64,000 nucleotides of DNA, from NCBI GenBank assembly GCA_027622975.1, contig JAQBVN010000005.1:1-64000 (forward strand), written 5' to 3'. Numbering within the stretch: position 1 is the first letter of the stretch; every line of letters starts with the position of its first letter. A program made the translations under genes and the position numbers. Source of the DNA: Bacteroidota bacterium (lineage in GTDB: Bacteria; Bacteroidota; Bacteroidia; Flavobacteriales_D; Sanyastnellaceae). The notes under the pieces were generated by a model, which saw nothing but the letters and a program-made list of their open reading frames with translations, was not told the origin of the DNA and ran no database searches. Below, piece after piece: positions 63,829-64,000 of this stretch.

Positions 63829-64000
63829 ATGAATCGAAGGACTTCCAGCATTGTGTGGCCTGCGCACATCCCCCGATGGATTCATCCGACGTTCCAATTG
63901 TTGTGGCCCGGGACTTTGTGGTCTGTGACGGACTCACCTCACGTGCACCTCACCTTTGACGATGGACCTCACCCGGACATCACACCCTGGGTCCTTGATT
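63829..64000 (+). CDS. polysaccharide deacetylase (NodB domain), N-terminal part only
   Basis: The frame opens at the ATG at 63829 and runs off the right edge after 57 codons. The visible text ends VHLTFDDGPHPDITPWVLD, the first NodB motif (TFDDGP) with the catalytic Asp pair. Such enzymes remove acetyl groups from chitin-like or peptidoglycan sugars. It is divergent from leuS; no signal peptide is apparent in the first 35 residues. Confidence 0.8.
   Translation, partial: MNRRTSSIVWPAHIPRWIHPTFQLLWPGTLWSVTDSPHVHLTFDDGPHPDITPWVLD

Overview
The window looks like chromosomal DNA of a free-living, probably aquatic Bacteroidota, most likely Flavobacteriales. Evidence: a giant secreted protein with a type IX secretion C-terminal sorting domain; several lipoproteins with ordinary lipoboxes; the gene string dut - nucleotidyltransferase - TPR lipoprotein - DUF4292 lipoprotein - EnvC-like; the order prs - rplY(CTC type) - pth; an RprX/RprY-like two-component pair; a DnaG with a degenerate zinc finger; and Bacteroidota-type promoters (TTG, 19 bases, TAnnTTTG). 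No rRNA, CRISPR array, transposase or prophage was seen. I could run no database search, so family names rest on motif recognition.

Layout. 1-7522 (minus): an operon-like glucan cluster with a cytoplasmic phosphorylase (GH149-like), a GH17 lipoprotein, a second clan GH-A lipoprotein, a cytoplasmic GH30 and the start of a GPH-type sugar symporter. Together these suit uptake and phosphorolysis of a branched beta-1,3-glucan such as laminarin. 7817-11275: an outer-membrane barrel, a YhiN-like flavoprotein, a sterol-desaturase-type hydroxylase, a tiny Cys-rich lipoprotein and a thioesterase. 11289-18192: secreted proteins (choice-of-anchor-B protein, endonuclease I, DoxX, a lipoprotein, a BNR protein) around tRNA-Val. 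18263-30839: feoA converging on feoB, then a long co-directional minus-strand run from hmgA and hppD through a double ABC ATPase, crotonase, dut and the envelope cluster to feoB. 30923-45956: housekeeping genes (glucosaminidase, CAP protein, polyprenyl synthase, yicC-gmk-nadD, pth-rplY-prs, two-component system, dnaG, mscS, recJ). 46017-51077: a DCGG-repeat lipoprotein, an OmpA-like protein, tRNA-Gln, an aldehyde dehydrogenase and a YadA-head-like protein. 51163-60573: one 3136-residue adhesin-like protein. 60944-64000: leuS and the start of a polysaccharide deacetylase.

Main points for a second look: (1) the glucan phosphorolysis cluster and its unassigned GH-A lipoprotein; (2) promoter -7 boxes 4-9 bases from the start codons of about ten genes, implying widespread leaderless mRNAs; (3) a set of extracellular modules (dockerin-like tails, a GCTD...DDGSC module, HYR-like repeats) shared between otherwise unrelated secreted proteins; (4) a terminator-ended, hairpin-rich stretch upstream of dnaG; (5) a duplicated tRNA 3' end plus terminator; (6) a FeoB whose G4 motif lacks the guanine-binding Asp.
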